A stretch of 64,000 nt of DNA from Microbulbifer sp. TB1203 (GCF_030997045.1 NZ_CP116899.1:1798001-1862000); one strand, 5' to 3'. Counted from the stretch's first letter, positions 51,899 to 60,954 are shown. Program-made: numbers and translations. Notes: a model not told the origin generated them from the letters alone.

Positions 51899-52665
51899 AG
51901 GGAAAACAGATGCTCGGTGTTGCGGCGGGTCTGCACGGCGATTTCCTCGAGGGATATACCGCGCAGTTTTGCCAGTTCCCCGGCAATCAGCGGCAAATAG
52001 GCCGGACTATTGCGCTGTCCCTGACGGCCCTGTATGGGCATATCCGGCGCATCCGACTCCAGCAACACAGATTCCAGAGGTAAAGCGGCGAAGGCGCGGC
52101 GGGTCTTGGCAGCGCGCTCGTAGGTGATGGTGCCGCCCGCACCCAGGTAAAACCCCAGTTTCCAGTATTCCCGCGCTATCTCCTCGCTGCCGCTGAAGGC
52201 GTGAATCACACCGCCGCATCCGGGGCGATATTCTTTCAGCAGGCGCAGCATCTCGCCGTGGCATCGGCAGGCGTGCACGATCAGCGGCAGCTGCACATCG
52301 ATGGCCAGCGCCAGCTGGGTGCGAAACAGTGGTTCCTGCTCCTCCAGGGGCGTGACTATTGCCCCGTCCAGGCCGCACTCCCCGATGGCCACGCAGCGGT
52401 TGGCCTGCAGCTGTTCAGCGATGTCCCGCTGCAATTGCGCCGGCTCGGTCTCCGATTCCGCCACCCACCAGGGGTGCAGCCCCACCGCCGCATACCAGGC
52501 GGGCTCTTTATTGATCAGATCAAACAGGGCGGGCCAACGGGGTTTGCTGACACCGGGAATGATCAACCGCTCCACACCGGCATCCCGGCACTGCTGCCAG
52601 ACCTGCATGCGGTCGGTATCGAATACGTCGAAGTCGAAATGGCAGTGGCTGTCGATCAATTGCAC
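51895..52665 (-). CDS. TatD-family metal-dependent hydrolase
   Basis: A 256-residue TIM-barrel hydrolase. Metal ligands are visible in DSHCHFDF (start), IGECGLDGA (Glu), VHACRCHGEMLRLL (His), GVIHAFSGSEE (His) and LLESDAPDMP (Asp). Family members have 3'-5' DNase or RNase activity; this one resembles the YjjV branch. The start is GTG with GGAG eight bases upstream. It is the first gene of a two-gene unit with the CsdA-CsdE fusion (4-bp overlap). Confidence 0.93.
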   Translation of the reverse strand: MQLIDSHCHFDFDVFDTDRMQVWQQCRDAGVERLIIPGVSKPRWPALFDLINKEPAWYAAVGLHPWWVAESETEPAQLQRDIAEQLQANRCVAIGECGLDGAIVTPLEEQEPLFRTQLALAIDVQLPLIVHACRCHGEMLRLLKEYRPGCGGVIHAFSGSEEIAREYWKLGFYLGAGGTITYERAAKTRRAFAALPLESVLLESDAPDMPIQGRQGQRNSPAYLPLIAGELAKLRGISLEEIAVQTRRNTEHLFSL

Positions 52666-52729
52666 TTGTGATTCTCCGGATTTGCCCGCATCTTATCACG
52701 GCCAGATTGCACCGATCCCCGAGGTTCCA

Positions 52730-53323
52730 GTGTTAGAAAGCCTGCTCCCGATAGTGCTGTTTACCTTTTCCACCAGTATCACTCCGGGTCCCAACAACCT
52801 GATGATAATGTCCTCCGGGCTCAATTACGGGGTCAGCCGCTCCCTGCCCCATGTGCTGGGTATCTGTCTGGGCTTTCCGGCGATGATCGTGGCCATTGGC
52901 CTCGGACTGGGGACCCTGTTCAGCCAGTTCCCACTGTTACATGAGGTGATTCGCTGGGTGGGCATCGCCTACCTGCTGTACCTGGCCTGGGTGATCGCCA
53001 GTACCCGGGAGGTGGGATCGGCCGACACCCAAAAGCCGTTTACCTTTTTTCAAGCAGCAGCTTTCCAGTGGGTAAACCCCAAGGGGTGGATTATGGCTGT
53101 CGGGGCACTGGCGGCCTTTACCAGCCCCAACGGGGAGATGTGGGCCGAGATAGCGCGTATCGCGCTGGCGTTTATCGCTATCGGCGGGCCGTGTATCGTA
53201 GTGTGGCTGCTGTTCGGTGTGGGACTGAAACGGCTGTTGACGGAGCCAAAGCACCTTCGCCGCTTCAATCTGACCATGGGACTGCTGCTGGCGGCCAGCG
53301 TGGTGCCGATGGCGATCGATTGA
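52730..53323 (+). CDS. LysE-family translocator
   Basis: A 197-residue inner-membrane exporter of the LysE/RhtB family with six hydrophobic segments. Hallmarks are FSTSITPGPNNLMIMSSGLNYG near the N-terminus, VGIAYLLYLAW and FQWVNPKGWIMAVGA. Members export amino acids or their analogues; specificity cannot be read here. The GTG at 52730 has GAGGT five bases upstream. Divergent from tatD, with 64 bp between starts. Confidence 0.92.
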   Translation: MLESLLPIVLFTFSTSITPGPNNLMIMSSGLNYGVSRSLPHVLGICLGFPAMIVAIGLGLGTLFSQFPLLHEVIRWVGIAYLLYLAWVIASTREVGSADTQKPFTFFQAAAFQWVNPKGWIMAVGALAAFTSPNGEMWAEIARIALAFIAIGGPCIVVWLLFGVGLKRLLTEPKHLRRFNLTMGLLLAASVVPMAID

Positions 53324-53347
53324 GTTGAAACTGACCGTATCAACCCG

Positions 53348-54160
53348 TCAGGAATTCTTTGCAGTCTCCAGTTCCACGCGAAAGCTTTTCACCATCTGCT
53401 TCATAAAAAGGCGCGGCGCCAACCGGTACAGGTAAGCGCCGAACAGCGAGCGATCCCGCGGAAACAGCCGCTCCCGGCCTTTATCCAGCGCATCGATGAT
53501 TTTCCGGGCCGTCCACTCCGCGGAGCGCACCCGCCCGACGGTGCTCTGCCTATGGCGCGCGCGGCCGCCGTCGCCGGACAGGGCATTGTTTTCGATATCG
53601 GTGGCTACAAAGCTGGGATAGACCATCAGCACCCGTACGCCTTCGTCACGTACCTCTTCGCGGAAAGTTTCGAAATACTGGTGCAGCGCGCTTTTCGCCG
53701 CGCAGTAGCCGGCGCGGCCGAGAACCGGCATCCACCCGGCCATGGAACTGATATTTACCACACAGCCGCCGGCGGCGCGCAGCCGGGTCAGCAGCCCCTG
53801 AGCCAGTTCCACCGGCGCGTGGTAGTCCACCGCCATCACCCGGCGGATCACCACATTGCTGGTTTGGGTGGACAGACTGCGATGGGTAATGCCGGCATTG
53901 TTGACCAGAAGATCTACACGCTCGTAGCAAGCGAGCAACTCCGCCACCAGTCCGGCAACCGCCGCCTCGCTGGCCAGGTCAGCGGTAAAAGTGTCCACGG
54001 CAATTCCGCGTCCATGCAGCTGTGCTGCCCGCTCTTCCAGCGCCGGACGGTTTACGTCCACCAGAGCAAAGCGTGCACCGCGCCGTGCAACCAGCGCTTC
54101 CACGATGGCCCAACCCAGACCGCCGGCGGCGCCAGTTACCACAAAGACTTTTTCACTCAC
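53348..54160 (-). CDS. Short-chain dehydrogenase/reductase
   Basis: A 270-residue classical SDR. The cofactor motif is VTGAAGGLG (about 9-17), with an Asp in LVDVNRP favouring NAD(H); NNAG is present; and the catalytic Ser/Tyr/Lys are in NISSMAGW and YCAAKSALHQ. It is last in a four-gene operon (monooxygenase, SBF transporter, epimerase, SDR). The GTG start overlaps the epimerase stop as GTGA, and both genes begin with the same GTGAGTGAAAAA. Probably oxidises or reduces an alcohol/ketone in that pathway. Confidence 0.9.
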   Translation of the reverse strand: MSEKVFVVTGAAGGLGWAIVEALVARRGARFALVDVNRPALEERAAQLHGRGIAVDTFTADLASEAAVAGLVAELLACYERVDLLVNNAGITHRSLSTQTSNVVIRRVMAVDYHAPVELAQGLLTRLRAAGGCVVNISSMAGWMPVLGRAGYCAAKSALHQYFETFREEVRDEGVRVLMVYPSFVATDIENNALSGDGGRARHRQSTVGRVRSAEWTARKIIDALDKGRERLFPRDRSLFGAYLYRLAPRLFMKQMVKSFRVELETAKNS

Positions 54161-55119
54161 GCCGCACCTTCTGCCGCTTGTGCCTGCAATTCAAGCTTTA
54201 GTGCCTCGCGGGCGAAATATTCGAAGGCCTCCAGGGAAGTTTTTCTCGGAACAAAACCAAACTCTTCTTTCAGGCGGCGATTGCAGAGCACCGGTCGGTA
54301 CTGCAGGAAAATCACCTGTCCGGGTTGTTTGTCGGTCAGATACAGCAAATAGCCGGTCCCCAGAAGCATTTTCACCAGCCATACCGGCGGCCTGCGCAGC
54401 GGTTTGCCCAGCAGTGCGGCGATCTGCTCCGGCGTCAGCGCGCCATCGCCGGCCAGGTTATAGATACCACGGGCGTCGCGCCGCACCCCGTACCGGATTG
54501 CGCGGACCACATCCTCGTCCCAGATAAATACGAACGGCGAGTTGTACCCGCCGGGATCGAGGATCGCGCGGCCGGAAAACAGCTGGCCAATTTTGTTATC
54601 AGTACCGGCGCCGACGATGGAACAGGGGCGAAAAACCAGTTGTTTCAAACCGGGATTTTGCTCGCGGTATTCTGCAAGTATTTCCTCCACCTGGCGCTTG
54701 TGGTCGGAATAGGCAAACTCCGGGTTTCCACGCAACGGATGCTCCTCCCGCAGCCACTCGGGGCTGTCGGCGTGATAGCCATAGGCGGCGCCGCTGCTGA
54801 TAACGGTGATGTGTTCCACTCCGGCACGAATACAGGCCTCGAGCAGGTTGCGCGTACCCTGCACGTCGATACGGTACTCCAGCTCCCGATCGCGGGCCGA
54901 TGCCAGGGCCGAAGCGAGATGCACTACATGGGTGATCTGCTCCGCGCGCAGCAATTCAACCAGTACGGGGTCGCAGATATCCAGGGTGAAAACTGGAAAG
55001 GAGGCGGGACGCTGGACGATATCCACCCCCACTACCGACATTTCCCTTACCAGCAGCTCTCCCAACCGGTGCCCCACATAACCGCAAGCGCCGGTGATCA
55101 ATACGCGTTTTTCACTCAC
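54157..55119 (-). CDS. NAD-dependent epimerase/dehydratase family protein (extended SDR)
   Basis: A 320-residue extended SDR. The Rossmann motif is ITGACGYVG, followed by the VVHLASALAS block, and the catalytic YxxxK is in YSDHKRQVEE with SSGAAYG as the Ser region. Such proteins include sugar epimerases, 3-beta-hydroxysteroid dehydrogenases and terpene-type dehydrogenases; the operon context argues against a sugar role. The GTG at 55119 (VSEKRVLITGAC) overlaps the transporter stop as GTGA. A GGAGGG lies about 11 bases upstream, just inside the REP boundary. Confidence 0.88.
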   Translation of the reverse strand: MSEKRVLITGACGYVGHRLGELLVREMSVVGVDIVQRPASFPVFTLDICDPVLVELLRAEQITHVVHLASALASARDRELEYRIDVQGTRNLLEACIRAGVEHITVISSGAAYGYHADSPEWLREEHPLRGNPEFAYSDHKRQVEEILAEYREQNPGLKQLVFRPCSIVGAGTDNKIGQLFSGRAILDPGGYNSPFVFIWDEDVVRAIRYGVRRDARGIYNLAGDGALTPEQIAALLGKPLRRPPVWLVKMLLGTGYLLYLTDKQPGQVIFLQYRPVLCNRRLKEEFGFVPRKTSLEAFEYFAREALKLELQAQAAEGAA

Positions 55120-56099
55120 GGCGATTTGCCCTCCACTGTAGGAGCGGCCGCTGGCCGCGATTGGTCTGTGGGGAAAACCACCGCCGGTTGGGAGCAACGG
55201 CCGCTCCTACTGCAAAAATTCCAGTAACCCGCCAAACTTAAACCGGCCACCAGGTGCCACACCCCCCAGAAACCCGCCACCACCAGCATTTCCCCGGCGG
55301 TGGGATAAAAGGTGAACAGGATCGCCAGCGCCAACCCGGAATTCTGGATACCCACTTCCATGGTCACCGCCCGCCGGTCGGCAACCGGCAGGCGCATCAG
55401 GCAACCACTGAAATGCCCGATGACAAAAGCCAGCGCATTGTGCGCGATCACCAGCGTCAGCACCGCACTGGCCAGCTGTACGGCGGTCTGCCAGTGTTTG
55501 GCGACAGAAATCGCCACAAACAGAAAAAATACCAATAGCGAAGCGCCGCGAAACCAGCCCTCGCTGTTGCGGGCAAAAGCGGGAAAACGGGTGCCGATCA
55601 TCATGCCTGAGAGCATGGGCAGCGCCAGGACCAGAACCACCAGCAGTACCATGCTCTCCGCCGGTAACGCAATCGCCTGCAGAGCCTCCCGAGTATAGGG
55701 ATTGAGGCTGCCATAGAAGGCGAAATTGAGCGGGGTCAGGACCACCGCGGCCAGGCTGGAGACCGCCGTCATGCTTACCGAGGTAGCCACATTGGCGCGG
55801 CCCAACCAGGTCATGACATTGGAGAAGGTGCCGCCGGGACAGCAGGACACCAGAATCATGCCCAACGCCAATCCGGGGGCGATATGCAACAGCCAGGTGG
55901 CCAGACAGGTGAGCGCCGGCAGAAACAGGAACTGGGCCACCAGCCCTGTGACCGGTGCCAGCGGGCGGCGCAGCACCACGGTGAAATCCGTCAGCCGCAG
56001 GCCCAGGGAGACGCCGAACATCATAAATGCCAGCACCCCGTTCAACGCCAGCAGGGTGGCGGGTGACATCTGAAAATTAGCAGCCGCCAGCTTATCCAC
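55116..56099 (-). CDS. Bile acid:sodium symporter family (SBF) transporter with REP-encoded tail
   Basis: A 327-residue membrane protein with about nine to ten helices. Family marks are GVLAFMMFGVSLGLRLTDF, CCPGGTFSNVMTWLGRANVA and VGIQNSGLALAILF. The last 32 residues (from CSRSGRC) are hydrophilic and are encoded by a REP-like palindrome inserted at the 3' end, which has replaced the native end; relatives usually end around residue 295. The GTG start overlaps the monooxygenase stop by one base (TAGTG). It probably imports an organic anion with sodium. Confidence 0.88.
   Translation of the reverse strand: MDKLAAANFQMSPATLLALNGVLAFMMFGVSLGLRLTDFTVVLRRPLAPVTGLVAQFLFLPALTCLATWLLHIAPGLALGMILVSCCPGGTFSNVMTWLGRANVATSVSMTAVSSLAAVVLTPLNFAFYGSLNPYTREALQAIALPAESMVLLVVLVLALPMLSGMMIGTRFPAFARNSEGWFRGASLLVFFLFVAISVAKHWQTAVQLASAVLTLVIAHNALAFVIGHFSGCLMRLPVADRRAVTMEVGIQNSGLALAILFTFYPTAGEMLVVAGFWGVWHLVAGLSLAGYWNFCSRSGRCSQPAVVFPTDQSRPAAAPTVEGKSP
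55138..55210. repeat. REP-like palindrome 4, inside the SBF transporter gene
   Basis: TGTAGGAGCGGCCGCTGGCC at 55138 and GGCCGCTCCTAC ending at 55210; the inner arms have diverged. It lies within the coding frame of the transporter, encoding most of its final 32 residues, and ends about 20 bp before the epimerase start. Confidence 0.88.
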
Positions 56100-57442
56100 T
56101 AGGTTGTCTCCATATTACTGTCGGGCAAACGGGCAGTATCCCGCGAGGCCAGATCCCGCTGCAAGCCCCGGATGTGGCCGCGCATTGCCTTCAGGTAGGT
56201 CTCCTTGTGCACGTAGTAGGCCATGCGCTCCAGGGGCAGGTAGTTCATACCACCGTCGGCGCGCGTCCCGGCGCGTTTACGCTTGAGGGCCTGCAGTTGC
56301 CTGGCCGATTCCGCTCCCGCCGCCAGCTGATGGATATAAAGCGCAACCAGTTCCGCCTGCCGGTTGCGCCCCTCCCAGCCAAGGCCGGCCGCTTCCACCA
56401 TGCCCATCACGAACAGGTTGTCGTACTGTGGGTGAAATACGTTGAGATACAGTCGGGGAGCGAAACCCTTTCTGCTCAGATGCTCGCTGTCGATAAACGG
56501 ATAATGCAGTTTGTAGCCGGTCGCGAGCAGGATCATATCGTAGTCGCCGCGGCCACCGCCCTCGAAGGTCACGGTGTTGCCGGCAATGGCGGCGATATCG
56601 GTCCGCGGGCGGATATCGCCGTGGCCTATATGGTGCAGGATCAGGGAATTGATCACCGGATGGGATTCGAACATTTTGTAATCCGGCTCCGGCAGACCGT
56701 ACCGGCAGGGCCGGCCCAGGACAAAGCGGCTGAGCGCGGTGCTCAAGCGCTGCTGGATAAAACGCGGCAACCTGATGCTGCCGCCCAACGCGTCGATGGG
56801 TTTGCCGCCGATAAACTTGGGCAGGAAGTAGTAGCCCCGGCGCAGACTGATATCCACACTCGCGGCACGATGCACCGCGTCCACGGCGATATCCGCCCCG
56901 CTGTTGCCGCAGCCCACCAGCAGCAGCCGTTTGCCGTCGAAAATCTGCGGGTGGCGGTAGTCACTGGAATGCAACAGTTCACCGCCAAACTGCCCCGGCA
57001 ATTCCGGCACATTCGGATGGTGCAGTGTGCCATTGGCAATCAACAGCCCGCCGAAGAGGCGCGTCTGCTCGCCGCCTTTGCAGCGGGTGGTCACCCGCCA
57101 GTTTTCTCCATCCCGCTCACAGTGCACCACCTCGGTATTGAATTCGTAGTGTTCGTAGAGCCCGAATTCCCGGGCGTAGGCGCGGAAGTACTCGCGCAGC
57201 TCGCGGTGGTGCGGGAACTGGGCCACCGACTCCGCCATGGGGAAATCGACGAACTCGGTCATCTGCTTGGAGGAAATCAGGTGCGCCGATTCGTATAGGG
57301 TGCTGGTGGGGCTGTCGATATCCCACAGGCCGCCCACATCCCGATGGATCTCGAAACCCACGCAGGGAATGCCGTATTTTTTCAGGTTGCGTACCGTGCA
57401 GAGTCCCATGGGGCCCGCGCCGATCACCGCGTAGGGCTTCAC
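56099..57442 (-). CDS. Flavin-containing monooxygenase
   Basis: A 447-residue class B flavoprotein monooxygenase. FAD site: VIGAGPMGLC (6-15). The FMO signature FxGxxxHxxx(Y/F) matches FGGELLHSSDY, and the final Y favours FMO over Baeyer-Villiger enzymes. NADPH site: LVGCGNSGADIA. The ATGYKL motif near the C-terminus is also present. It oxygenates a small nucleophile or carbonyl compound; the substrate is unknown. It is the first gene of the operon and starts with GTG, divergent from an AraC regulator 105 bp away. Confidence 0.92.
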   Translation of the reverse strand: MKPYAVIGAGPMGLCTVRNLKKYGIPCVGFEIHRDVGGLWDIDSPTSTLYESAHLISSKQMTEFVDFPMAESVAQFPHHRELREYFRAYAREFGLYEHYEFNTEVVHCERDGENWRVTTRCKGGEQTRLFGGLLIANGTLHHPNVPELPGQFGGELLHSSDYRHPQIFDGKRLLLVGCGNSGADIAVDAVHRAASVDISLRRGYYFLPKFIGGKPIDALGGSIRLPRFIQQRLSTALSRFVLGRPCRYGLPEPDYKMFESHPVINSLILHHIGHGDIRPRTDIAAIAGNTVTFEGGGRGDYDMILLATGYKLHYPFIDSEHLSRKGFAPRLYLNVFHPQYDNLFVMGMVEAAGLGWEGRNRQAELVALYIHQLAAGAESARQLQALKRKRAGTRADGGMNYLPLERMAYYVHKETYLKAMRGHIRGLQRDLASRDTARLPDSNMETT

Positions 57443-57547
57443 TAACTTATTCTTCCGCTATGGCAGTTGCGAAGTTAAAGATACCGTGACAAGCCCCGGG
57501 CAGATCGTCACAATAGGGCAATTATTGGTTAATTTCGGACAGGAGCA

Positions 57548-58540
57548 GTGAAATCCACCGATTCCAGAAGCGTCACACTTAGCTATACCCGGGCGATTAC
57601 AGCGGCTTTGCGCAGCCTGGAACTGCCCATACCTCCGGCCGCTCAAACTGTTTTGGCCGGGATGGACGCCCATCAGCGGGTGCCCATGGGAGTCCAGGAG
57701 CAGCTGTGGCTGGCTGTGGCGGAGGCCTATCCGGACCCGCTGCTCGGCATCAAGCTGGGCGGGGCCATGCAGATCAGCCAGATGGGCCTGGTGGGCTACC
57801 TGCTGATGGCCCAGAAAACCCTGGGCGCCGCCATGGAACAGCTGCTGACCTACCACCCGCTGGTGGGGGAAGGCGGACAATTCGAACTGCGCCGCGGCGG
57901 CCATCATGTGGATCTCTGCTACCAGCACAACTACCTGCGCTGCGCGAGGCTGCGGGTGGAAACGGCGCTCTCCGCCTGCCTGACCCAGGCTCGCAGTATG
58001 ACCGGGCGCCGCTTCCGCCCGCAGGGCGTACAACTGGCCCACCCTTCTCCCTCCCGGGCACTGCGGCAGCAGTACCAGCAGTTGCTGCAGTGCCAGGTAC
58101 AGTTCAATGCGCCGGTCTCCGCCATCCGCCTGCGCCCGGAGGACCTGGAGCTTCCCCTGATGGCCGCGGACCAACAGGTAATGGAGCGCCTGAAGCCGGA
58201 GGCGGACGCGCTGCTCAGCACCCTCAATCGTAAAAATCTGCAACTACAGGTGACCCACCTGCTGCAGCAGGAACCCCAACTCACACGCGAGCAGGTGGCC
58301 AGCCGGCTGTGCATTAGTCCACGCCACCTGGGGCGCAAGCTGCTGGAAGAGAAGGCCAGTTTTCGCAAACTCCAGGATGAAGTGCGCAGCCATTACGCCC
58401 GCCAGTGGCTGCGCCGGGGGGATAGGAACAACTCGGAAATCGCTATGGCGCTGGGGTACTGCGACGAGAGCGCCTTCGGAAAAGCATTCCGGCGCTGGAC
58501 CGGGATGTCACCCAAAGCTTTTAAGGTGAGTGATGAATAG
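57548..58540 (+). CDS. AraC-family transcriptional regulator (OruR/ArgR-like)
   Basis: A 330-residue regulator with the N-terminal Arabinose_bd-type domain (LWLAVAEAYPDPLLGIKLGGAMQ, MGLVGYLLMAQKTLGAAMEQLLTYHPLV) and a C-terminal HTH_18 domain (LTREQVASRLCISPRHLGRKLLEEKASF ... NSEIAMALGYCDESAFGKAFRRWTGMSPKAF). GTG start with AGGAG close upstream. Divergent from the monooxygenase operon and thus its likely activator; effector unknown. Confidence 0.92.
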   Translation: MKSTDSRSVTLSYTRAITAALRSLELPIPPAAQTVLAGMDAHQRVPMGVQEQLWLAVAEAYPDPLLGIKLGGAMQISQMGLVGYLLMAQKTLGAAMEQLLTYHPLVGEGGQFELRRGGHHVDLCYQHNYLRCARLRVETALSACLTQARSMTGRRFRPQGVQLAHPSPSRALRQQYQQLLQCQVQFNAPVSAIRLRPEDLELPLMAADQQVMERLKPEADALLSTLNRKNLQLQVTHLLQQEPQLTREQVASRLCISPRHLGRKLLEEKASFRKLQDEVRSHYARQWLRRGDRNNSEIAMALGYCDESAFGKAFRRWTGMSPKAFKVSDE

Positions 58541-58597
58541 GAAGGGAGCAATCAGGATTTTTCGGGGGAAAGCGCTGTTTGGCGAAATCCCCTGATA

Positions 58598-58670
58598 CTA
58601 GCGGCCGCTGGCCGCGATCGGCGGTGGTTTGGTTCCACAAACCAATCGCGGTCAACAGCCGCCCCTGCAA
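58598..58670. repeat. REP-like palindrome 5 (decayed)
   Basis: CTAGCGGCCGCTGGCCGCGA on the left and AATCGCGGTCAACAGCCGCC on the right, with an inner GGTGGTTTGG/CCACAAACC hairpin. It lies just downstream of the AraC gene and the convergent lipoprotein gene. Confidence 0.82.
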
Positions 58671-58679
58671 ACGAACCGA

Positions 58680-59168
58680 TCAGCGCGCGGCGGTGGCACC
58701 GGCCTCGGCGGTTACCGCACGCAACGCGGCCAGGTCTTCCAGCCAGACGATGTCCCGCACCGCCACCTGGCGACCGGTGTAGCTGGACAGGGCCGCTCCC
58801 AGCTGCTGCAGGTCTTCTCCCCCGGCGGACAACTCCTCCAGTGGAAGCCGCAGCCAGACCTGGCCGTTCTGATCAATCACAGTCTGCGCCTTGTCGGTAT
58901 CGATGGCGCTCAGGTGGCGGTCGATGGCGGAGCTGCCGCCGGCCGGCAGGTAGATGGTGCCGTTGGTAAAGTCCACCGCGAAGGCCACGATACCCGGCAG
59001 TATGCCGAACAGCAGGGCCGCGCCGTCCAGGATCACCACTACCGGGTCCACACGGCCGCCGGTCTGGCCCTTGCGCTCCGGATAGAGAAAGTAGCCGCAG
59101 GCGGTGAGGTTGATGGTCAGGGCCAGCAGGCAACTGGCGGCAACGTCGCGCTTGAGTGTTCTGTTCAT
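58680..59168 (-). CDS. Predicted lipoprotein with membrane segment, unknown function
   Basis: A 162-residue protein. A lipobox-like LTAC-G lies at about residues 21-25 after a hydrophobic signal. A second hydrophobic stretch follows (VVVILDGAALLFGILPGIVAFAVDF, about 43-67), then NGTIYLP and a soluble tail. The GIVAFAVDFTNGTIYLP layout recalls the small YceK/YidQ-type lipoproteins, which I offer only as a hint. No obvious partner gene. Confidence 0.7.
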   Translation of the reverse strand: MNRTLKRDVAASCLLALTINLTACGYFLYPERKGQTGGRVDPVVVILDGAALLFGILPGIVAFAVDFTNGTIYLPAGGSSAIDRHLSAIDTDKAQTVIDQNGQVWLRLPLEELSAGGEDLQQLGAALSSYTGRQVAVRDIVWLEDLAALRAVTAEAGATAAR

Positions 59169-59832
59169 AATCTATCTCTTAATAACAACCGTGAATGGCG
59201 GGCACGGGCCCGTACAACCGACCCGCTAGCTTACCGGTATATCCCTGAAGTCGGAAGTGGCGTCACTTCCCTTCTATTTGATGTCGCTCACAAAATGCTG
59301 GCGGATCGCGCCGTCCTTCGGCCGGCGGCGGCATAGCCCTGTGCCGCGTTATCAACCCAATTTAGATTGGTGACGGGTTAATAATGTAGCCCAGGTCGCA
59401 AAGACAGTATTTGTGGGGCGAGGAAACGAACTCTTCCGAATCAAAATGGTCAAAACTTAACCAAATCTGCGCCAACCTCACGCCACACACCACCAAGCCG
59501 CCGCGCGACTGCCTAAACTTTAATCAGCACCTGATGCGGTATGTAAGGGAGCAGTACACAATTTCTGTCGGTGCGATCTTGCGCACTTGTGTTCAGGCCG
59601 GGCAGTGAGCAGTCGCCGGGGTCCGACACCGGAAATTTCAGGGAGCAGTAGTCGCAACGGGTGCCGCCATGGACTGGCGAAAGCGGGGTATCGCGTGAGC
59701 GGTGCCCCGCTTTACTTTTACCTACTTGTCCGGTCTTCGGCCGTGGCGGTACGTCCTGTACCGCTATGCATAAACTGAAAAATTCTTCGCACCGCTGTAT
59801 CCTGCGCGCGTTACCCAACCCGGAGCGGATTC
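59169..59832. other. Gap of 664 bp without a recognisable gene; one terminator-like hairpin
   Basis: No convincing coding frame in either direction. A stable hairpin, AAGCGGGG...CCCCGCTT, is at 59681-59712, followed by TACTTTTACC on the plus strand; a smaller one, GCGGTAC-GTCCT-GTACCGC, is at 59745-59763. These could end a short transcript starting near 59400-59550, or belong to the leader of the M14 carboxypeptidase. I do not match it to a known RNA family. Confidence 0.4.
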
Positions 59833-60954
59833 ATGTATATCACCAGTGCCTTTGACAGCGGCAATATCGAAATCGTCAATATCGACAGCAGCCCCATCGA
59901 ACTGGCGATCCGTCAGGATAATAATTCCGACTTCTACCAGTGGTTCCATTTCCGCCTGGAGGGCGAAGTGGGTGCGAGCTACCCCCTGCGCATCGTCAAC
60001 GCCGGCAAGTCCGCCTACCCGGAGGGCTGGGAAAACTACCGGGTGTGCGCTTCCTACGATCGCCAGAACTGGTTTCGTATCGGCGCAGAGTACGACGGCA
60101 AAACCCTGGATTTCACTGTGGAGCTGGACCGCCCGGCCATCTACCTGGCCTACTTCGCCCCCTTCTCCTGGGAGCGCCACCTGGACCTGCTGGCCTGGGC
60201 CCAGGGGGACGACCGGGTGCAGCTGGAGACCCTGGGCCGCACCCTGGACGGCCGCGATATGAGCCTGCTCACCGCGGGCGCCCCCGGGACGGCGAAGCAC
60301 CGGGTGTGGATGATCGCCCGTCAGCACCCGGGCGAGACCATGGCGGAGTGGTTTGTGGAGGGCTTCCTGGAGGCGCTGCTGGACCCGGCCAACCCCTCGG
60401 CGCGAAACCTGCTCGACGACACCGTCTTCTACATCGTCCCCAATATGAACCCGGACGGCAGCGTGCGCGGTCACCTGCGCACCAATGCCGTGGGCGCGAA
60501 TCTCAACCGCGAGTGGCTGGAGCCCAGCATGGACAGAAGCCCGGAGGTCTACCTGGTGCGGGAGAGGATGCTGGAAGTGGGCGGCGATATCTTCCTGGAT
60601 ATTCACGGGGATGAGGCCTTGCCCTACAACTTCGTGGCCGCCTGTGAGGGCATCCCCGGCTACGACGAACGCCACGGCAGGCTGGAGGATACCTTCAAGC
60701 GCGCTTTTGTCGCCGCCAGCCCGGACTTCCAGACCGCTCGCGGTTACGAACTGGACAAACCCGGGGAGGCCAACATGACCGTCGCCACCAACTGGTGCGG
60801 CCACCAGTTCCGCACCCTGGCGCTGACCCTGGAAATGCCGTTCAAGGATAACGAGGAATTACCCGACCCCATCGAGGGCTGGTCCCCGGCACGCAGCCAG
60901 CAGCTGGCGCGGGATATTCTCTTCCCAATCCGCGAAACCCTGAAGGCACTGTAA
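59833..60954 (+). CDS. M14-type carboxypeptidase (cytosolic carboxypeptidase-like)
   Basis: A 373-residue zinc peptidase of the M14 family, CCP-like branch. An N-terminal beta-sandwich domain (about 1-120; WFHFRLEGEVG, SYPLRIVNAGKSAYPEGW) precedes the catalytic domain. Zinc ligands are in ARQHPGETMAEW (His, Glu) and LDIHGDEA (His), the substrate-binding residues in NPDGSVRGHLRTNAVGANLNREW, and the catalytic Glu is in TLEMPFKD. Bacterial members have unclear substrates. There is no signal peptide. GGAG lies seven bases before the ATG. Confidence 0.93.
   Translation: MYITSAFDSGNIEIVNIDSSPIELAIRQDNNSDFYQWFHFRLEGEVGASYPLRIVNAGKSAYPEGWENYRVCASYDRQNWFRIGAEYDGKTLDFTVELDRPAIYLAYFAPFSWERHLDLLAWAQGDDRVQLETLGRTLDGRDMSLLTAGAPGTAKHRVWMIARQHPGETMAEWFVEGFLEALLDPANPSARNLLDDTVFYIVPNMNPDGSVRGHLRTNAVGANLNREWLEPSMDRSPEVYLVRERMLEVGGDIFLDIHGDEALPYNFVAACEGIPGYDERHGRLEDTFKRAFVAASPDFQTARGYELDKPGEANMTVATNWCGHQFRTLALTLEMPFKDNEELPDPIEGWSPARSQQLARDILFPIRETLKAL

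Noticed and set aside
59681..59763. 4.5S SRP RNA, 6S RNA or tmRNA in the gap before the M14 gene
   Set aside because: None of the conserved core sequences of these RNAs could be aligned; only generic hairpins are present.
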